Source: Brachypodium distachyon (taxonomy: Eukaryota > Streptophyta > Magnoliopsida > Poales > Poaceae). From it: a stretch of 64,000 bases of DNA. The stretch spans positions 57,893,355-57,957,354 of the forward strand of contig NC_016131.3 in NCBI RefSeq assembly GCF_000005505.3, read 5' to 3'. Every line of letters starts with the position of its first letter. Position 1 is the first letter of the stretch. The notes beneath the pieces are model-generated. The model had not been told where the DNA came from and did not search any database. It saw only the letters and a program-made list of their open reading frames with translations. Position numbers and translations under genes: made by a program. Shown in pieces: positions 9,641 through 21,200 of this stretch.

Positions 9641-10130
9641 ACACTGAACACCCCTGTCGACTACGGCAGCACGGGGATGGCGCCGCCACCAACTCTATCT
9701 TGCAAGGTTCACGTCGCAATATCAGGAGGTGGCTGATATCTACGAGTTTTTGAAGACAAAGAGTTTAAATTGTGTGGCTGTGTGCATCGGTGCAGAGGCC
9801 AAGGATTTCAACCACCTTTTCGGAAGAATTTTTTTTTGGTGGAGATAGCCAGATGGATGTACTCCTATATATGCCAATTTGAAATTTTGAAATTTCGTTG
9901 CAATTCCGGATACTAGACTTAGACTATCCGTAATGGCGGTGGAAAGACTGTAGCTGGCTAAACGCGGAGGGAATGGCTGTAGCACCCGCGAGGACGGGCA
10001 TCCAGCAACAAACTGGCGTCGCGAAGTTTCTGCGGAATATTAATCCATGTGAAACTCTGCCAACTGATCTGTACTCCAGCATTGGCATGTTGCCCTTCTA
10101 TGTAATGTAATAATCTGTAGTTGATATGTA

Positions 10131-10198
10131 CTCCCTCCGTTCCTAAATACGTGCAAACTTGAACTAAAACAGCGACAAGTATTTAGGAACGGAGGAAG
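10131..10198. mobile_element. Short Stowaway-type MITE
   Basis: Inverted ends CTCCCTCCGTTCCTAAATAC and GTATTTAGGAACGGAGGAAG with a TA duplication on each side (10129-10130 and 10199-10200). At 68 bases it is shorter than most grass Stowaway elements, so probably internally deleted. Confidence 0.8.
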
Positions 10199-10942
10199 TA
10201 CTATCCAGTATTCTGTAATCAGTACTCCAGTGTGGAATAATGCCATGCCAATGTTGTAATGTGTCGTGTGGCATAATGCCATGTAATCTGTAAGCTCCAG
10301 TGTGGCATAATGCCAAGAGGTGTGGACTAGGTTTGTAATGGATCAACTAATGCCTGACACTCTCTACTATGAATGTTTGAATCCTGAGTACTTTGAATGA
10401 ATATAATGTGAATGGAGTTTATTTCAGTCCCAGCAAACAACATTTCCACCAGTCTGCATCATCATATTGATAAGCAGTAGTATTTCAGAATCAGTTGGCA
10501 AACCAAGTTGCATGTGCTGCATAGAGCAGATAATTCAGACTACAACCCACAAGAATGTACTCCATACATAGAGTACAAGCAAGTTCTAACATATGACATC
10601 ATTCAAATTCCTGAGTACAACCAATTTGACAGCATTACATAGTTGAAAAGCATGATAGTTCACCTTCATCACAGAAGGAAATTCACACAGGTACATAGTT
10701 CAACGCCAACATCAAGTAAGCAATTACCTATACTTCCTCCCACTTGCAGTAAGGTAACTCCACATCCTGCCCTTACCCCTGCCTCTCACAGGTAGGATCT
10801 TTGAAACTACAACACAGAAAGTTGAAAGATTATCAAAATTTCTACCGAAAACAGTAAACAGGTGCTTCAAAATTCTTCAAAGATAAACTAAATAAAGCTA
10901 CATCGGAATAAAAACAGATATTGAAGAAATACGCAATACACA
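10199..10942. other. Flank of the copia insertion, no gene recognised
   Basis: 10215-10320 has two or three imperfect copies of ccagtgtggcataatgcc. The rest to the insertion site is AT-rich with no family signature. It continues after the insertion at 16818-16993, so the copia element split this stretch. Confidence 0.4.
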
Positions 10943-11653
10943 TGTTGGAGAATACAATGCAAGCTTCTAGAGTGTTCTCAATATTACAAGAAAGAAGACA
11001 TTACTATGGAATACTCTAGAATATAAAATAAATAAAAGAGGGAACCTTCTAGTGTTTAGATATGCATGAAGAAGCTTTGGAATACTCTAGAATAGGAGTT
11101 TAAAATAGATAAATAGGAAACCTTCTAGTATCTAGATATTTATGTAGAAGTGTGTGGAAGGCTTTAAATAGTTTGTATCAATGGCTAAGATTTTGACACA
11201 TGTCAAAGATCCAATGGCCATGTAGTCCTATAAATAGAGGCCCTTGCCTCACACCTTGTGTAGTTGAGAATAAGGAAGTGAAGAAGGTGGAGAACAAGGT
11301 GTGAGCAAGTGTAAGGTGTGTATGCTCTCTCTTGTACTAATATTCCTAAAGCAATATAGTACTACTTTGTTCATATGTGTCTCCCGGTTAGGCCTTGTTA
11401 TTTCTAAGTACTTGGTGCATATAAGTTGTGATTTAACGTGAGCGGATTCGCCCGGAATCACAACGGTCTTGTTTCAACGTGAGTGGCATAGCCGCCCGGA
11501 TTCAAGACTTGCTTTAACGTGAGTGGCTCTGCCGCCCGGAAGCTTGCACTAAGTAAGTAGAAATAAAAAGGGACTAATCAACTACACCAAAGTAGTTGGT
11601 ATAGGTGAATAGGCCCTCTCGTAGTGTGTTAGGTCCACCTCGAATTCTCTACA
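10943..11653 (+). repeat. 5' LTR of the copia element
   Basis: Starts TGTTGG and ends CTACA. TATAAATA at 11229-11236 is a good TATA box. Three tandem copies of an aacgtgagtggc-type word with gccgcccgga (about 11440-11540) lie in the downstream half. The 70-codon reverse frame inside it recurs identically in the other LTR and is not a gene. Confidence 0.95.
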
Positions 11654-11655
11654 GT

Positions 11656-11667
11656 TGGTATCAGAGC
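11656..11667 (+). promoter_or_regulatory. Primer binding site (initiator Met tRNA)
   Basis: TGGTATCAGAGC lies two bases after the 5' LTR and matches the usual plant initiator methionine tRNA 3' end. Confidence 0.9.
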
Positions 11668-11830
11668 AGGCGGTCCGGGACCGTCATTTGGAGGAAGAGT
11701 TGTAAGCACGGGGTGCTTGCTTTGTTCGGTGCAACAAGAAGGCGCTGAGGGGAGACTCTGCTGGTGCACAGTCTAGGACTGTGAAGCTGGTCCGGGACCA
11801 AAGCTTACTTGACGCTGGGCGCAAGTCACC

Positions 11831-14800
11831 ATGGCGGATCTTGCTAGCTCAAGCAGCGGGATCAGGAAGCTTAATAGCCACAACTATGGCTATTGGCAGA
11901 CCTGCATGGAGTCCTACCTACAAGGTCAGGACCTATGGGAGGTCGTTGCGGGCACCGAAGCATTTCCTCCAGAGAATGCTGATGCCTTGCGGAAATGGAA
12001 GATCAAGTCAGGGAAGGCCATGTTTGTATTGAAGACGACCATCGAAGAGGACCTATTGGAGCACATCCGTGATGAGAAGACACCTAAGGAGGCATGGGAG
12101 ACTTTGGCGAAGCTATTCTCAAGGAAAAATGAAGCACGGCTCCAGCTCTTGGAAAATGAGCTCGCAGGTATCTCACAAGGCAATCTATCCATCAGTCAAT
12201 ATTTTTCGAAGGTGAAGTTTATTTGCCGTGAGATATCCCAACTTGCCCCGGATGAGAAGGTGAGCGAGGCTCGAATGAAGAGAATCATCATCCACGGTCT
12301 TAGACCCGAATACAATGGGTTTATGGCTGCGGTGATGGGATGGCCTACTCCACCTTCAGTAGTGGAGTTGGAGAATTTATTGGTAAATCAAGAGGAGTTA
12401 GCTAAGAAGATGGGGAGCATAACCATAAAGGAAGAAGAGGAGGCACTTTTCACTAAGAAGAAGAGCCCACACCAAAAACAATGGAAGCCCAAGCCTAAGT
12501 GGACAGAAGGTGGGAAAGAACATCCAAAGGAGAGAAGCAACTCTTCAGGGGGAGACCAACGAGAAAGACAAGGACCAAAATGGTACGAGAAGAATGCAAG
12601 GAGACCAAGTGATGGATGCTTCAATTGTGGCAAGGCAGGTCACTTTGCTCGAGAATGCCGATTTCCAAGGAGGTCAAATGATGGATGCTCCAATTGTGAT
12701 AAGAAAGGTCACCTTACTCGAGAATGTCGATATCCAAGAAGGCGTTATGAAGGGAATGTGGCCACCACAAAGGAGAAAGAGGAGATCACTCTAGAAGTAT
12801 CCATGAGCGAAGAAGAATGGGACGCCGAAGCTGGATACTCTCAAGAGGTTGACATAGAAGATTTGGAGGAAGACATGGAGGTGCCAGCCCTTGCAATGGA
12901 TGAAGAAGAGTTGGAGGAAGACATGGAGCCACCAGTCTTTGCAACGGATGAAGAAGAGTTGGAGAAGGACATGGAGGCGTCAGCCCTTGCAGCAATCAAG
13001 GATCCAAAAATCAACTATAAAGATGATTGGATCGTTGATTCTGGGTGCTCCAACCATATGACTAATGATGACAACAAGCTGCAAGATATGACCGAGTACA
13101 AGGGAGGAAAAATGGTGCTGACAGCCAACAACTCCAAGCTATCGATTTCCCATGTTGGAAAGACAGCCGTTCCAAGGTATGGTCCTCAACAACTCCAACT
13201 TGAGAGAGTCTATCACGTTCCAGGCTTGAAGAAGAATCTGTTGTCAGTACCTCAACTGACAGCAGAAGGGAAGTATGTTCTGTTTGGTCCACAAGAAGTA
13301 GCAATCTTCAGAAGGCTCAAGGTGATCGGCACACCCATCATGGAAGGGAAAAAGAGAGACTCACTCTTTGTGCTCTCTGCTGAGTCAGCATACGTAGACA
13401 AGACTCGAAAGAATGAGACGGCTGATCTTTGGCATGCGCGGCTTGGACACGTCAGCTACCACAAGTTGAAGGAGATGATGGAGAAGCACGTAGTGAAGGG
13501 GCTTCCTGATCTTGATATCCGTACAGACATGGTCTGTGCTGGATGTCAGTATGGCAAGGCCCACCAATTGCCATACAAGGAGTCGCAGCATCAGTCAAAG
13601 GTACCTCTAGAGCTCATACACTCAGATGTCTTTGGCCCAGTCAAGCAAATATCACTTGGAGGCATGAGATACATGGTGACCTTCATCGACGACTTCTCAA
13701 GGTACGTTTGGGTATACTTTATGAAGGAGAAGTCTGAGACCTTTATGAAATTTAAGGAATTTAAGGATATGATAGAAGGTGAACTCGAGTATAAGATACG
13801 GTGCCTACGCACTGACAATGGGAGAGAATATTTATCCAATGAGTTCACCATCTATCTCAAGAAAAATAAGATAAAAAGGCAGTTAACTTGCCCTAATACT
13901 CCACAACAAAATGGAGTAGCGGAGCGCAAGAATCGTCACCTTGCGGAAACTTGTCGGAGTATGTTGCACGCCAAAAATGTTCCTGGAAGATTCTGGGCCG
14001 AGTGTATGAGGACTGCAGCTCATGTGATTAATAAGCTACCACAAGTGAGGTTGGGGTTCAAATCACCACATGAGAAGCTTTGGAGGATGAAACCAGCCAT
14101 CAGCCACCTCAAGGTATTTGGTTGCGTATGCTATATCTTTGTGCCAGATCACCTAAGAACCAAGTTTGAAAAGAAGGCGAAGAGGTGCATCTTCGTTGGT
14201 TACGATGATGCTCAAAAAGGATGGAGGTGTTGTGATCCAACCACAGGTAAATGTCACACCTCAAGGAACATTGTGTTCGATGAAGCTTCTTCATGGTGGT
14301 CCCCTAAGAAAGAAGAGATTCCTGAATCACCTGACGTGGAGGAGGTTATAGAAGAAGAAAGAGATCAGAAGCTAGAAACCCCAAGTGAAGGAGAAAGGAG
14401 CTCACCAAGTAAGACCAAGAGTCCGTGGAAGACTGGCATACACCAACCTGAAGAGCCACAAACCGAGGAGCATGATCAAGAACTTCGAAGATCAACAAGA
14501 CCCAGGAAGCCCAATCCAAGGTACGCTAATGCTGCTCTTGCCGATGAGTCTTTACCTATTGAGCCATCTTCCTATGAAGAAGCAGCACGAGGCCCTGAGT
14601 GGCAGAAGGCGATGGAAGAAGAGATTAAGGCACTAAAGGAAAACCAAACATGGGACTTAGTGCCAAAGCCAAAGGACGTGAAGCCAATATCCTGCAAATG
14701 GGTCTACAAAGTGAAAACCCGAACAGATGGCTCAATTGAAAGGTATAAAGCTCGACTTGTGGCACGAGGTTTCTCGCAGGAGTATGGACTGGATTACGAA

Positions 14801-16099
14801 GAAACATTCAGTCCGGTGGCAAAAATCACAACAGTTCGAGTCTTGCTTGCATTGGCTGCCAGCAAGTCTTGGGAATTGTGGCAGATGGATGTCAAGAATG
14901 CCTTTCTACATGGAGAACTTGACAAGGAGATTTACATGGAGCAGCCAAAGGGGTTTGAGAGCAAGAAATACCCCGAGCATGTCTGCAAACTAAAGAAGGC
15001 ACTCTACGGGCTAAAGCAAGCACCAAGAGCATGGTACGGAAAGATCGGTGAGTTCCTAGTACACAATGGCTTTAAAGTTGCTCCATCAGACTCTAGTTTA
15101 TTTGTGATGGCCAAGGAAGGAAGACTAGCAATAGTTCTAGTCTATGTTGATGACTTGATCATCACGGGAGATTACTCCGAGGAGATAGAAAGGACAAGGG
15201 AAAATCTCTCCGTGAGATTTCAAATGAAGGAACTTGGTGAGTTAAGACACTTCCTTGGACTTGAGGTGGAGCACACTAAGAATGGGATATTCTTAGGCCA
15301 ACAAAAGTATGCGAAGGACCTTCTTAAGAGGTATGGGATGCTTGACTGCAAACCTATTTCCACTCCTATGGATCCTAACGCAAGACTTCAAGAAGACAAA
15401 GGAAAGAACTTGGAGGATGCAACCATGTATCGGCAACTGGTCGGGAGTCTTATCTATCTGACACTTAGTCGGCCAGATATTTCCTATGCCGTTGGAGTGG
15501 CAAGCCGATACATGAGCACACCAAAGAAGCCTCACCTTGATGCAATAAGGCGAATACTCAGGTATGTCAAAGGCACCTTAAATTATGGCATCCTATATAA
15601 GAAAACAAAAGAATGCCAGGTTATTGGTTACTGTGACGCCGACTATGCCGGAGATTGTGATACACGGAGATCAACCACTGGATATCTCTTCAGTCTTGGA
15701 TCGGGAGCCATAACATGGTGCAGCAAAAGGCAACCTACAGTGGCACTATCAAGTACTGAAGCAGAATATCGATCAGCGGCAGCGGCAGCACAAGAAAGCA
15801 CCTGGCTTAAACAATTGATGGAAGACCTTCATCAAACTCCAAAAGATCAGGTATGGATTTTCTGTGATAACTTAACCACCATAAGGCTAGCAGAAAATCC
15901 TGTCTTCCATGCAAGGACAAAGCACATAGAGGTGCACTACCACTACATCAGAGAAAATGTCCTTAAGGGGGAAATTGAGATGGTGCCAACAAAGACAGAA
16001 GACCAGACTGCAGATATCCTCACCAAGAGTCTCAACAAATCAAAGTTCGAGAAGTTTCGAAAAGCTCTTGGCATGGTCACCAAAGAAGCTTTGCATTGA
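11831..16099 (+). CDS. Copia Gag-protease-integrase-RT-RNase H polyprotein
   Basis: 1422 codons, no internal stop. Order: Gag (about 1-250), two CCHC zinc knuckles (first cysteines at about 263 and 286), an acidic linker with about 19-residue repeats (about 340-390), aspartic protease DSGCSNHM (D403), integrase HHCC (H535, H540, C569, C572) and catalytic D599, D662, E698 with the expected 35-residue last spacing, reverse transcriptase with YVDD at 1105-1108, and RNase H beginning CDADYAGD (D1269). Integrase before RT defines Ty1/copia. Start is the first ATG after the primer binding site, in CACCATGG context. Products would assemble cytoplasmic particles and integrate cDNA. The second knuckle looks like a tandem duplication of the first. 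I do not assign a named family. Confidence 0.95.
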   Translation: MADLASSSSGIRKLNSHNYGYWQTCMESYLQGQDLWEVVAGTEAFPPENADALRKWKIKSGKAMFVLKTTIEEDLLEHIRDEKTPKEAWETLAKLFSRKNEARLQLLENELAGISQGNLSISQYFSKVKFICREISQLAPDEKVSEARMKRIIIHGLRPEYNGFMAAVMGWPTPPSVVELENLLVNQEELAKKMGSITIKEEEEALFTKKKSPHQKQWKPKPKWTEGGKEHPKERSNSSGGDQRERQGPKWYEKNARRPSDGCFNCGKAGHFARECRFPRRSNDGCSNCDKKGHLTRECRYPRRRYEGNVATTKEKEEITLEVSMSEEEWDAEAGYSQEVDIEDLEEDMEVPALAMDEEELEEDMEPPVFATDEEELEKDMEASALAAIKDPKINYKDDWIVDSGCSNHMTNDDNKLQDMTEYKGGKMVLTANNSKLSISHVGKTAVPRYGPQQLQLERVYHVPGLKKNLLSVPQLTAEGKYVLFGPQEVAIFRRLKVIGTPIMEGKKRDSLFVLSAESAYVDKTRKNETADLWHARLGHVSYHKLKEMMEKHVVKGLPDLDIRTDMVCAGCQYGKAHQLPYKESQHQSKVPLELIHSDVFGPVKQISLGGMRYMVTFIDDFSRYVWVYFMKEKSETFMKFKEFKDMIEGELEYKIRCLRTDNGREYLSNEFTIYLKKNKIKRQLTCPNTPQQNGVAERKNRHLAETCRSMLHAKNVPGRFWAECMRTAAHVINKLPQVRLGFKSPHEKLWRMKPAISHLKVFGCVCYIFVPDHLRTKFEKKAKRCIFVGYDDAQKGWRCCDPTTGKCHTSRNIVFDEASSWWSPKKEEIPESPDVEEVIEEERDQKLETPSEGERSSPSKTKSPWKTGIHQPEEPQTEEHDQELRRSTRPRKPNPRYANAALADESLPIEPSSYEEAARGPEWQKAMEEEIKALKENQTWDLVPKPKDVKPISCKWVYKVKTRTDGSIERYKARLVARGFSQEYGLDYEETFSPVAKITTVRVLLALAASKSWELWQMDVKNAFLHGELDKEIYMEQPKGFESKKYPEHVCKLKKALYGLKQAPRAWYGKIGEFLVHNGFKVAPSDSSLFVMAKEGRLAIVLVYVDDLIITGDYSEEIERTRENLSVRFQMKELGELRHFLGLEVEHTKNGIFLGQQKYAKDLLKRYGMLDCKPISTPMDPNARLQEDKGKNLEDATMYRQLVGSLIYLTLSRPDISYAVGVASRYMSTPKKPHLDAIRRILRYVKGTLNYGILYKKTKECQVIGYCDADYAGDCDTRRSTTGYLFSLGSGAITWCSKRQPTVALSSTEAEYRSAAAAAQESTWLKQLMEDLHQTPKDQVWIFCDNLTTIRLAENPVFHARTKHIEVHYHYIRENVLKGEIEMVPTKTEDQTADILTKSLNKSKFEKFRKALGMVTKEALH

Positions 16100-16106
16100 G
16101 GGGGAG
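16098..16106 (+). promoter_or_regulatory. Polypurine tract
   Basis: GAGGGGGAG directly before the 3' LTR and overlapping the polyprotein stop codon; serves as plus-strand cDNA primer. Confidence 0.85.
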
Positions 16107-16817
16107 TGTTGGAGAATACAATGCAAGCTTCTAGAGTGTTCTCAATATTACAAGAAAGAAGACATTACTATGGAATACTCTAGAATATAAAATAAATAAA
16201 AGAGGGAACCTTCTAGTGTTTAGATATGCATGAAGAAGCTTTGGAATACTCTAGAATAGGAGTTTAAAATAGATAAATAGGAAACCTTCTAGTATCTAGA
16301 TATTTATGTAGAAGTGTGTGGAAGGCTTTAAATAGTTTGTATCAATGGCTAAGATTTTGACACATGTCAAAGATCCAATGGCCATGTAGTCCTATAAATA
16401 GAGGCCCTTGCCTCACACCTTGTGTAGTTGAGAATAAGGAAGTGAAGAAGGTGGAGAACAAGGTGTGAGCAAGTGTAAGGTGTGTATGCTCTCTCTTGTA
16501 CTAATATTCCTAAAGCAATATAGTACTACTTTGTTCATATGTGTCTCCCGGTTAGGCCTTGTTATTTCTAAGTACTTGGTGCATATAAGTTGTGATTTAA
16601 CGTGAGCGGATTCGCCCGGAATCACAACGGTCTTGTTTCAACGTGAGTGGCATAGCCGCCCGGATTCAAGACTTGCTTTAACGTGAGTGGCTCTGCCGCC
16701 CGGAAGCTTGCACTAAGTAAGTAGAAATAAAAAGGGACTAATCAACTACACCAAAGTAGTTGGTATAGGTGAATAGGCCCTCTCGTAGTGTGTTAGGTCC
16801 ACCTCGAATTCTCTACA
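16107..16817 (+). repeat. 3' LTR of the copia element
   Basis: Same 711-base sequence as 10943-11653, TATA box at 16393-16400, followed by the ACACA duplication. Confidence 0.95.
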
Positions 16818-16998
16818 ACACAGAGTGAAGCAAATAGCAACAGTAGAAGAATAGAGCCAAGAACATAACAGTAAGTGAAACAAAGACTGAAGAAAACAGG
16901 TTTGATGAATGGTATCACCAGGACCATTTAGCCTCATGCAAACTTGTCAAAATGTTCAGGAATTATATTGCATGTAGTGGCTTGAACTGGTGACGAGT

Positions 16999-17290
16999 TA
17001 TCACGACCTTAACTCAAATGGTGTCACACCAGGCGAATTAGAGATCTGATTTCAGTGTATTAGGGATACAAGCTGGAAGAGATAGAAGTCAAGGAGGAAG
17101 AGCACGGGCGGGGAAAGTAGTGTTTCACACTCTACAGTTCATCGTTATCTCTTCCTTACTCTCCTAGCATTACATAGGCAAGGTGCCTGATTCACTGGAC
17201 ACAGCCAGGTCAGGAGTGGACTCCAGTTCAGTGGGCTGCAACCTTTCTTCAGTGGACTTATCCATGACGGCCCGGCCCAGGTGCGTGACA
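16999..17290 (-). repeat. 3' LTR of the chromovirus
   Basis: 292 bases, TATCACGACC to GCGTGACA on the plus strand, paired with 22260-22551. Confidence 0.92.
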
Positions 17291-17856
17291 TTCTCCACGT
17301 CTTGTTGACCTGCTTGTCCCCAAGCAGGTGCATTTGGATACTCTTCTTGCAATCTATTCTTGTTTTCCCAGGTTGTCCAAGATGAAAGCAAGGAAGACCA
17401 TTGTATCAGCACCAAAGAAACTGAAGATTTACCTGTTGGGATTTGCTTGGAATCAAGAACAACAACAGGCACAATGTCAGTGTTTGTTGAAGCACATTGC
17501 AGAGGAAGATCAGGTTCAGCTACCATGTGAGCTGGCAAAGCTGGTTTCAGTACAGAGACATGAACAACCGGGTGAATTTTACTGCCCACTGGAAGATCCA
17601 ATTTGTATGCCACCTCGCCTATACGTTGCAGTATAGTGTATGGGCCAAAATACTTATAACTGAGTTTCTGATTAGATCTTCTAGCGATGGAAGTTTGCAC
17701 ATACGGTTGTAATTTCAGATAGACTTTGTCGCCAACCTGAAATGTTCTTTCCATGCGCTTCTTGTCAGCCTGACTCTTCATACGTTGTTGAGCTCTCAAC
17801 AAATGTTGCTGAATGAGATTATTCATATCATCCTTCTCCTTAAGCCATTCTGCCAA
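17170..17856 (-). pseudogene. Integrase C-terminus and chromodomain-like tail, frameshifted
   Basis: Continues the pol protein in another frame: GDKVYLKLQPY, SYKYFGPYTILQRIG and HPVVHVSVLKP are the conserved integrase C-terminal motifs. The segment QWSSLLSSWTTWENKNRL followed by FP/YPNAPAWGQ matches the usual chromodomain of chromoviruses, which directs integration toward particular chromatin. The frame break with the upstream part is near 17850-17890. The end runs into the 3' LTR, as usual in this group. Confidence 0.8.
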
Positions 17857-20800
17857 ATCTGGTGTTGTGTCAGCAGTACCATCTTGTAACCAAAGTGTTT
17901 TGGTTTGTATCCATATAAAACTTCAAAAGGTGACCTTTTTAGAGCTGAATGAAATGTTGTATTGTACCAGTACTCAGCTAAAGCCAGCCATTTTGGCCAT
18001 TTTGTTGGGCAAGCATTAGTCATACATCGCAAATATGTCTCTAGGCACTGATTTAACCTTTCGGTCTGTCCATCCGTTTGTGGATGGTAACTAGAACTCA
18101 TATTCAATGTAGTATCTGTGATTTTGAACAATTGTTGCCAAAAGTTGCTAGTGAATACTTTGTCTCGATCTGATATAATAATCTTGGGAAGACCATGAAG
18201 CTTGTACACATGCTCAACAAATACTTGTGCGACCGTCATAGCAGTATATGGGTGAGCGAGAGGGATAAAGTGACCGTACTTTGTAAATTTGTCGACGATC
18301 ACCAAAATAGTATCAAACCTTGATGATTTGGGCAAGCCTTCGATGAAGTCTAAACTGATAATATCCCAAGCTTTCTCTGGTATAGGTAAGGGTTGCAATA
18401 ATCCTGGAGTACGAGTATGCTCAGGCTTCGCTTGCTGACAAACTGTGCATCCATTAACATAATCTTTCACGTTTCGCTTAAGATTGGGCCACGCAAACAA
18501 GGCCTTCACTTTCTGATATGTTGCAGTTATGTCATTATGCCCTCCGACACCACTGGCATGGAGTGCTAACAAAATTGCTTGTTTTGCTTGCTGATGGTTA
18601 CCTAACCAGATTCGATCCTTGTACTTAATAATGCCATCAAGCAAAGAATATCCGGTCTCATTTGGGCTCTGAAGGCTCAGTTGAGTGAGAAGTGTTTTGG
18701 TCTCTGGATCTTGTAGATAACCTTCCACCACAACCTCTAACCATCTTGGTTTGCTTATAGATATGGCAGACACTGAATGATGTTGATACTGACGAGATAG
18801 AGCATCAGCTGCCCCATTAGCTGCACCTTGCTTATATTTGACCTGATATTGAAGACCCAGTAATTTACAAAATGCTTGGTGTTGAACACTGTTTGTCAAT
18901 TGTTGTTCCTCTAGATGAATAAGACTTTTGTGATCCGTGAAAATAGTGAATTGTTGATGCTGCAAGTAAGATTTCCATTTCTCTACTGCCATGATTAGCG
19001 CCAAACACTCTTTCTCATATGTGGAGAAGGCCTGTGAACGCGAGCTTAGTGTCTTACTAAGGTAAGCAATAGGATGCCCATGTTGTGAAAGGACTGCGCC
19101 AATACCCACTCCTGAGGCATCCGTATGGAGCGTGAAAGGCTTACTGAAATCCGGCAAAGCCAGGACAGGAGCCTTGACCAATGCTTCTTTGAGAGCTAAG
19201 AAGGCCTCATTCACAGTGGAGGACCAAACAAATGATATATTTTTCTTCAACAGCTCTGTAAGAGGTTTGCTAATGGTACCATAGCCTTGAATGAATTTCC
19301 GGTAGTATCCTGATAGTCCAAGAAAACCTCTGAGTTGCTTGATATTTGTAGGTGTAGGCCAACTCTGAACTGCCTTTATCTTTTCAGGATCTGTAGCAAC
19401 TCCCTCCGCACTGATAACATGCCCCAAATACTCTAGTTTAGGCTGAGAAAATGAGCACTTGGTGCCTTTGACAAATAATTTGTTGACACGAAGGATGGAA
19501 AACACCTCCTGGAGATGATTTTTATGGTCTTGCAGTGATGTACTGTATATGAGTATGTCATCCATGAATATGAGGACACTCCTCCTTATCATATGGGCAA
19601 ATAAACTGTTCATTGCATTTTGGAAGGTCGCTAGTGCGTTGGTAAGGCCGAAAGGCATTACTTTGAATTCCCAATGGCCATGATGTGTCTTGAATGCCGT
19701 TTTGTGTTCTTCGCCTGGAACCAATCTAATTTGGTGATACCCGGAGCGAAGATCTAACTTAGTAAACCAGCAAGCCCCTGCCAGCTCATCCAACAATTCA
19801 TCTACAATTGGAAGGGGGTACTTGTTCTTCACTGTTAATGCGTTCAGATGCCGGTAATCAATGCAAAGACACCATGCTCCATCTTTTTTCTTGACCAAAA
19901 TTACCGGCGAAGCGTACGGACTGGAACTGATTTGTACTATTCCCCTATTGACCATGTCGCTGATTTGTTTTTCAATCTCATCTTTTTGTGTAGGAGAATA
20001 TCTGTAAGCCTTCTTATGGAAAGGAGCAGCACCCGGAATTAATGGAATTTGATGGTCGCAGTGCCTGTGAGGTGGTAGTTCCATAGGTTCTTTGAACAAC
20101 TCTGAATTAGCATCAATGACCTCCTTAATGGATGGTGGTATTGTGTTTTCTGAAGGCTCTGTTGAAATCAATGAGAGTTGAACCAAGTGCGCCACTGCGT
20201 TTTCTTCAATCAAGTGCTGAAGTTGTTTACCAGATACCCGAGGACAGTGTGTTGTGTTATCTTTCACGCCACGCAAAGTGATATGCTTGCCCATATACTT
20301 AAAGCGTAGCGTCTTACGACGCCAATCTACCCACATCTTCCCATTGTTCTGTTCTTCAAGCCAGTCCATTCCTAACACCATATCATAGCCCCCCAGCTTC
20401 AATAGACGGACATCAGTGACAAACTTAGCATCTTGAACACCCCATTGTAGTCCAGTTATGCCAGATGTACTCTTGACCTTGGCCCCATTGGCAAGAGTGA
20501 CTACTGCTGGAGTTGTTTTAGTAATGTCACACTGGAGTTCAGTTGCAAGATCTTCATGGATAAAATTGCTTGAACTGCCAGAATCAATAAGGATCAGAAC
20601 TAGACGCTTCCCGATTGCACCAAGTGGCCTGATCGTGCGTTTCGGTTGTGTACCAGAAATAGCTGCCAAAGACACATGTAAGCACATTATCTGCTCTTCA
20701 TCAGGTTCACTCTCAGCATCGCTAGTGACAGAAGGAGCAACATTATCAGGGTCCTTGTCAATCGGCAGAGCTTCACACAATTCTTCCATCACAGCAAGTG

Positions 20801-21200
20801 AAATATTTCTGGGACACTTGTGGCCAGGAGCATATGGGCCACCACACTTGAAACATCCCCCCCTGGCTCGGCGTTGTGCACGGAGTGTATCAAGTTTTGT
20901 GGGCGGAGCACGGAAGTCAGACTCCTTTCCCTTGTGTGCAGCAGCCTCAGCAGGATGTTCATCCACAATACCTTTACCAGCTGAGTTATGCCATTTCTTT
21001 GGTTCATACTTATTGTACAGAATTTTGCGCTCTGCAGCCAATTGTGCTTCCTGCAATTGTGCCAGAGAAATAGCCGCATCAACCGTTCTAGGTTTATGCA
21101 AGGTGATGGCAGAACGAATTTCTTTCTTAAGCCCTTTTATGAATTTTGTCACAAAGAAGGTGTCATCCAGAGCAGAATTGTGGCTAAGGAGTTGATGCAT
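17823..21200 (-). pseudogene. Gypsy Gag end, protease, RT, RNase H and integrase (1125 codons open)
   Basis: Long open part of a broken polyprotein. In order: end of Gag; cysteine/histidine knuckle CFKCGGPYAPGHKC (about 116-129); aspartic protease with DSGSS (D206); RT with [21 protein letters not shown] and FMDDIL (about 546-550, in place of YVDD); RNase H from HTDASG (about 693); integrase HHCC region (about 881-921) and catalytic core with DFIEGLP (D951), SDRD and TERLN. RT before integrase defines Ty3/gypsy. The catalytic residues are present, so the defects are frame lesions rather than loss of active sites. The start shown is simply the first ATG after the upstream break. Confidence 0.85.

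Larger units (their letters stand above)
10943..16817 (+). mobile_element. Intact-looking Ty1/copia LTR retrotransposon
   Basis: 5875 bases: 5' LTR (10943-11653), primer binding site, one long polyprotein frame, polypurine tract and 3' LTR (16107-16817). ACACA (10938-10942 and 16818-16822) is a perfect target duplication. The two LTRs are the same length (711 bases) and I find no difference between them by eye, so insertion was recent. Nothing needed for autonomous transposition is visibly broken. Confidence 0.95.

Noticed and set aside
11249..11461. 70-codon minus-strand frame, identical at 16413-16625
   Set aside because: Lies antisense in the two LTRs of the copia element; no evidence of a gene.
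11656..11667. tRNA-like sequence considered as a tRNA gene (also 22245-22257 and 57689-57700)
   Set aside because: Only 12-13 bases matching a tRNA 3' end, positioned as retrotransposon primer sites; no cloverleaf.
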